Shown: piece after piece, positions 5,349 to 5,811 of the stretch
Layout of the letters: each line of letters starts with the position of its first letter
Numbering within the stretch: position 1 is the first letter of the stretch
Assembly (NCBI GenBank): GCA_959608595.1
Contig: CAUHTB010000056.1
Coordinates: forward strand, 1-5,811
Direction of reading: 5' to 3'
Length of the DNA stretch: 5,811 nt
Origin: an uncultured Veillonella sp.
GTDB lineage: Bacteria > Bacillota > Negativicutes > Veillonellales > Veillonellaceae
Notes under the pieces: generated by a model
Told to the model about the DNA's origin: nothing
What the model saw: the letters and a program-made list of their open reading frames with translations, nothing else
Database searches by the model: none
Made by a program: the position numbers and the translations under genes

Positions 5349-5811
5349 ATGCGTAGTACTCATTGTTTACCTAGTTATAGTTTTGGCGGTCATGAGGTGT
5401 TCGATGCTATTCCCAAATTTACAAAATTATATGGTAAGTCTGTAGCTATCATCGGTGGTGAGACAGCTCTTTCTAAAGCTTTGCCACACATTCGTCCAGT
5501 GCTTGATAAAGCAGGGATTAAAGTGCTAGATATTATTCACTTTGGTGGAGAGTGTACTTTCGCTCGAGGTAAGGAAATTGCACAAATGGCTTGTGTAAAA
5601 GATGCGGACTTTATGTTTGCGGTTGGTGGCGGTAAGGCCATGGATACGGTAAAAGTAGTAGCTCTAGAGTTAGATGATAAACCATTCTTTACAATTCCGA
5701 CCATTGCCTCTACTTGTGCTGCAACGTCAGAAGTCGCAGCTGTATACACTGCAGAGCATACTTTTGATGACGTAGCCTTTGTAAATCATCCTCCTGTGCA
5801 CTGCTTTATTG
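5349..5811 (+). CDS. Iron-containing alcohol dehydrogenase / glycerol dehydrogenase-family protein (5' part, truncated by window)
   Basis: The first 154 residues of a cytosolic NAD(P)- and metal-dependent dehydrogenase of the Fe-ADH/GldA fold are present; the family is about 350-390 residues long, so over half is missing. The N-terminal nucleotide-binding region has VAIIGGETA (32-40), VGGGKAMDTVK (92-102; the GGGxxxD dinucleotide-binding signature) and FTIPTIASTCAATSEVAAVY (114-133). In glycerol dehydrogenase the last segment is usually STDAP, with an aspartate that contacts substrate; here it is STCAATS with Cys123. That resembles hydroxycarboxylate dehydrogenase-like members such as E. coli HcxA (YbdH) as I recall them, so glycerol is not a safe substrate call. 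The metal ligands lie beyond the window edge. The ATG at 5349 follows a GGAAG-rich ribosome binding site and has its own promoter. Confidence 0.85.
   Translation, partial: MRSTHCLPSYSFGGHEVFDAIPKFTKLYGKSVAIIGGETALSKALPHIRPVLDKAGIKVLDIIHFGGECTFARGKEIAQMACVKDADFMFAVGGGKAMDTVKVVALELDDKPFFTIPTIASTCAATSEVAAVYTAEHTFDDVAFVNHPPVHCFI

Noticed and set aside
5537..5749. Minus-strand open frame of 70 codons
   Set aside because: It is antisense to the iron-ADH-family gene, whose nucleotide-binding motif falls in the same stretch.

Overview
This AT-rich window comes from an anaerobic bacterium. Protein character, codon use and gene content suggest a Negativicute of the Veillonella type, a lactate- and organic-acid-fermenting anaerobe. 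This assignment is recognition plus inference, since no rRNA or other marker gene is present.

Layout. A minus-strand gene (8-1147) encodes an Ldh2-family malate/L-lactate dehydrogenase-like NAD-dependent oxidoreductase. A 590-bp divergent intergenic region (1148-1737) follows, with no convincing gene but many small palindromes and direct repeats. It must hold the promoters of both flanking genes. On the plus strand, 1738-3744 encodes a stand-alone molybdopterin (bis-MGD) oxidoreductase with an N-terminal [4Fe-4S] motif; its best start is TTG at 1738. After a 129-bp gap with its own promoter-like elements comes brnQ (3874-5205), a branched-chain amino acid:cation symporter, closed by a textbook 17-bp-stem terminator (5214-5258). 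A new promoter (5284-5312) and a GAAG-repeat Shine-Dalgarno region precede the 5' part of an iron-containing alcohol dehydrogenase/glycerol dehydrogenase-fold gene (5349 to window end, cut off).

How the genes fit together. The two terminal dehydrogenases (2-hydroxyacid and polyol/hydroxycarboxylate type), a molybdoenzyme of unknown substrate and an amino acid importer suit fermentative redox metabolism of organic acids and amino acids. They do not look like one operon: the first gene diverges from the rest, brnQ and the last gene each have promoter-like sequence, and a strong terminator separates those two.

I found no CRISPR array, insertion sequence, tRNA/rRNA or phage gene, and no convincing unknown multigene system. 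The most interesting material is regulatory (the divergent region, the brnQ promoter inverted repeat, the tetranucleotide repeat in the last gene's ribosome binding site) and biochemical (the undefined substrates of the Ldh2 enzyme and the molybdoenzyme).
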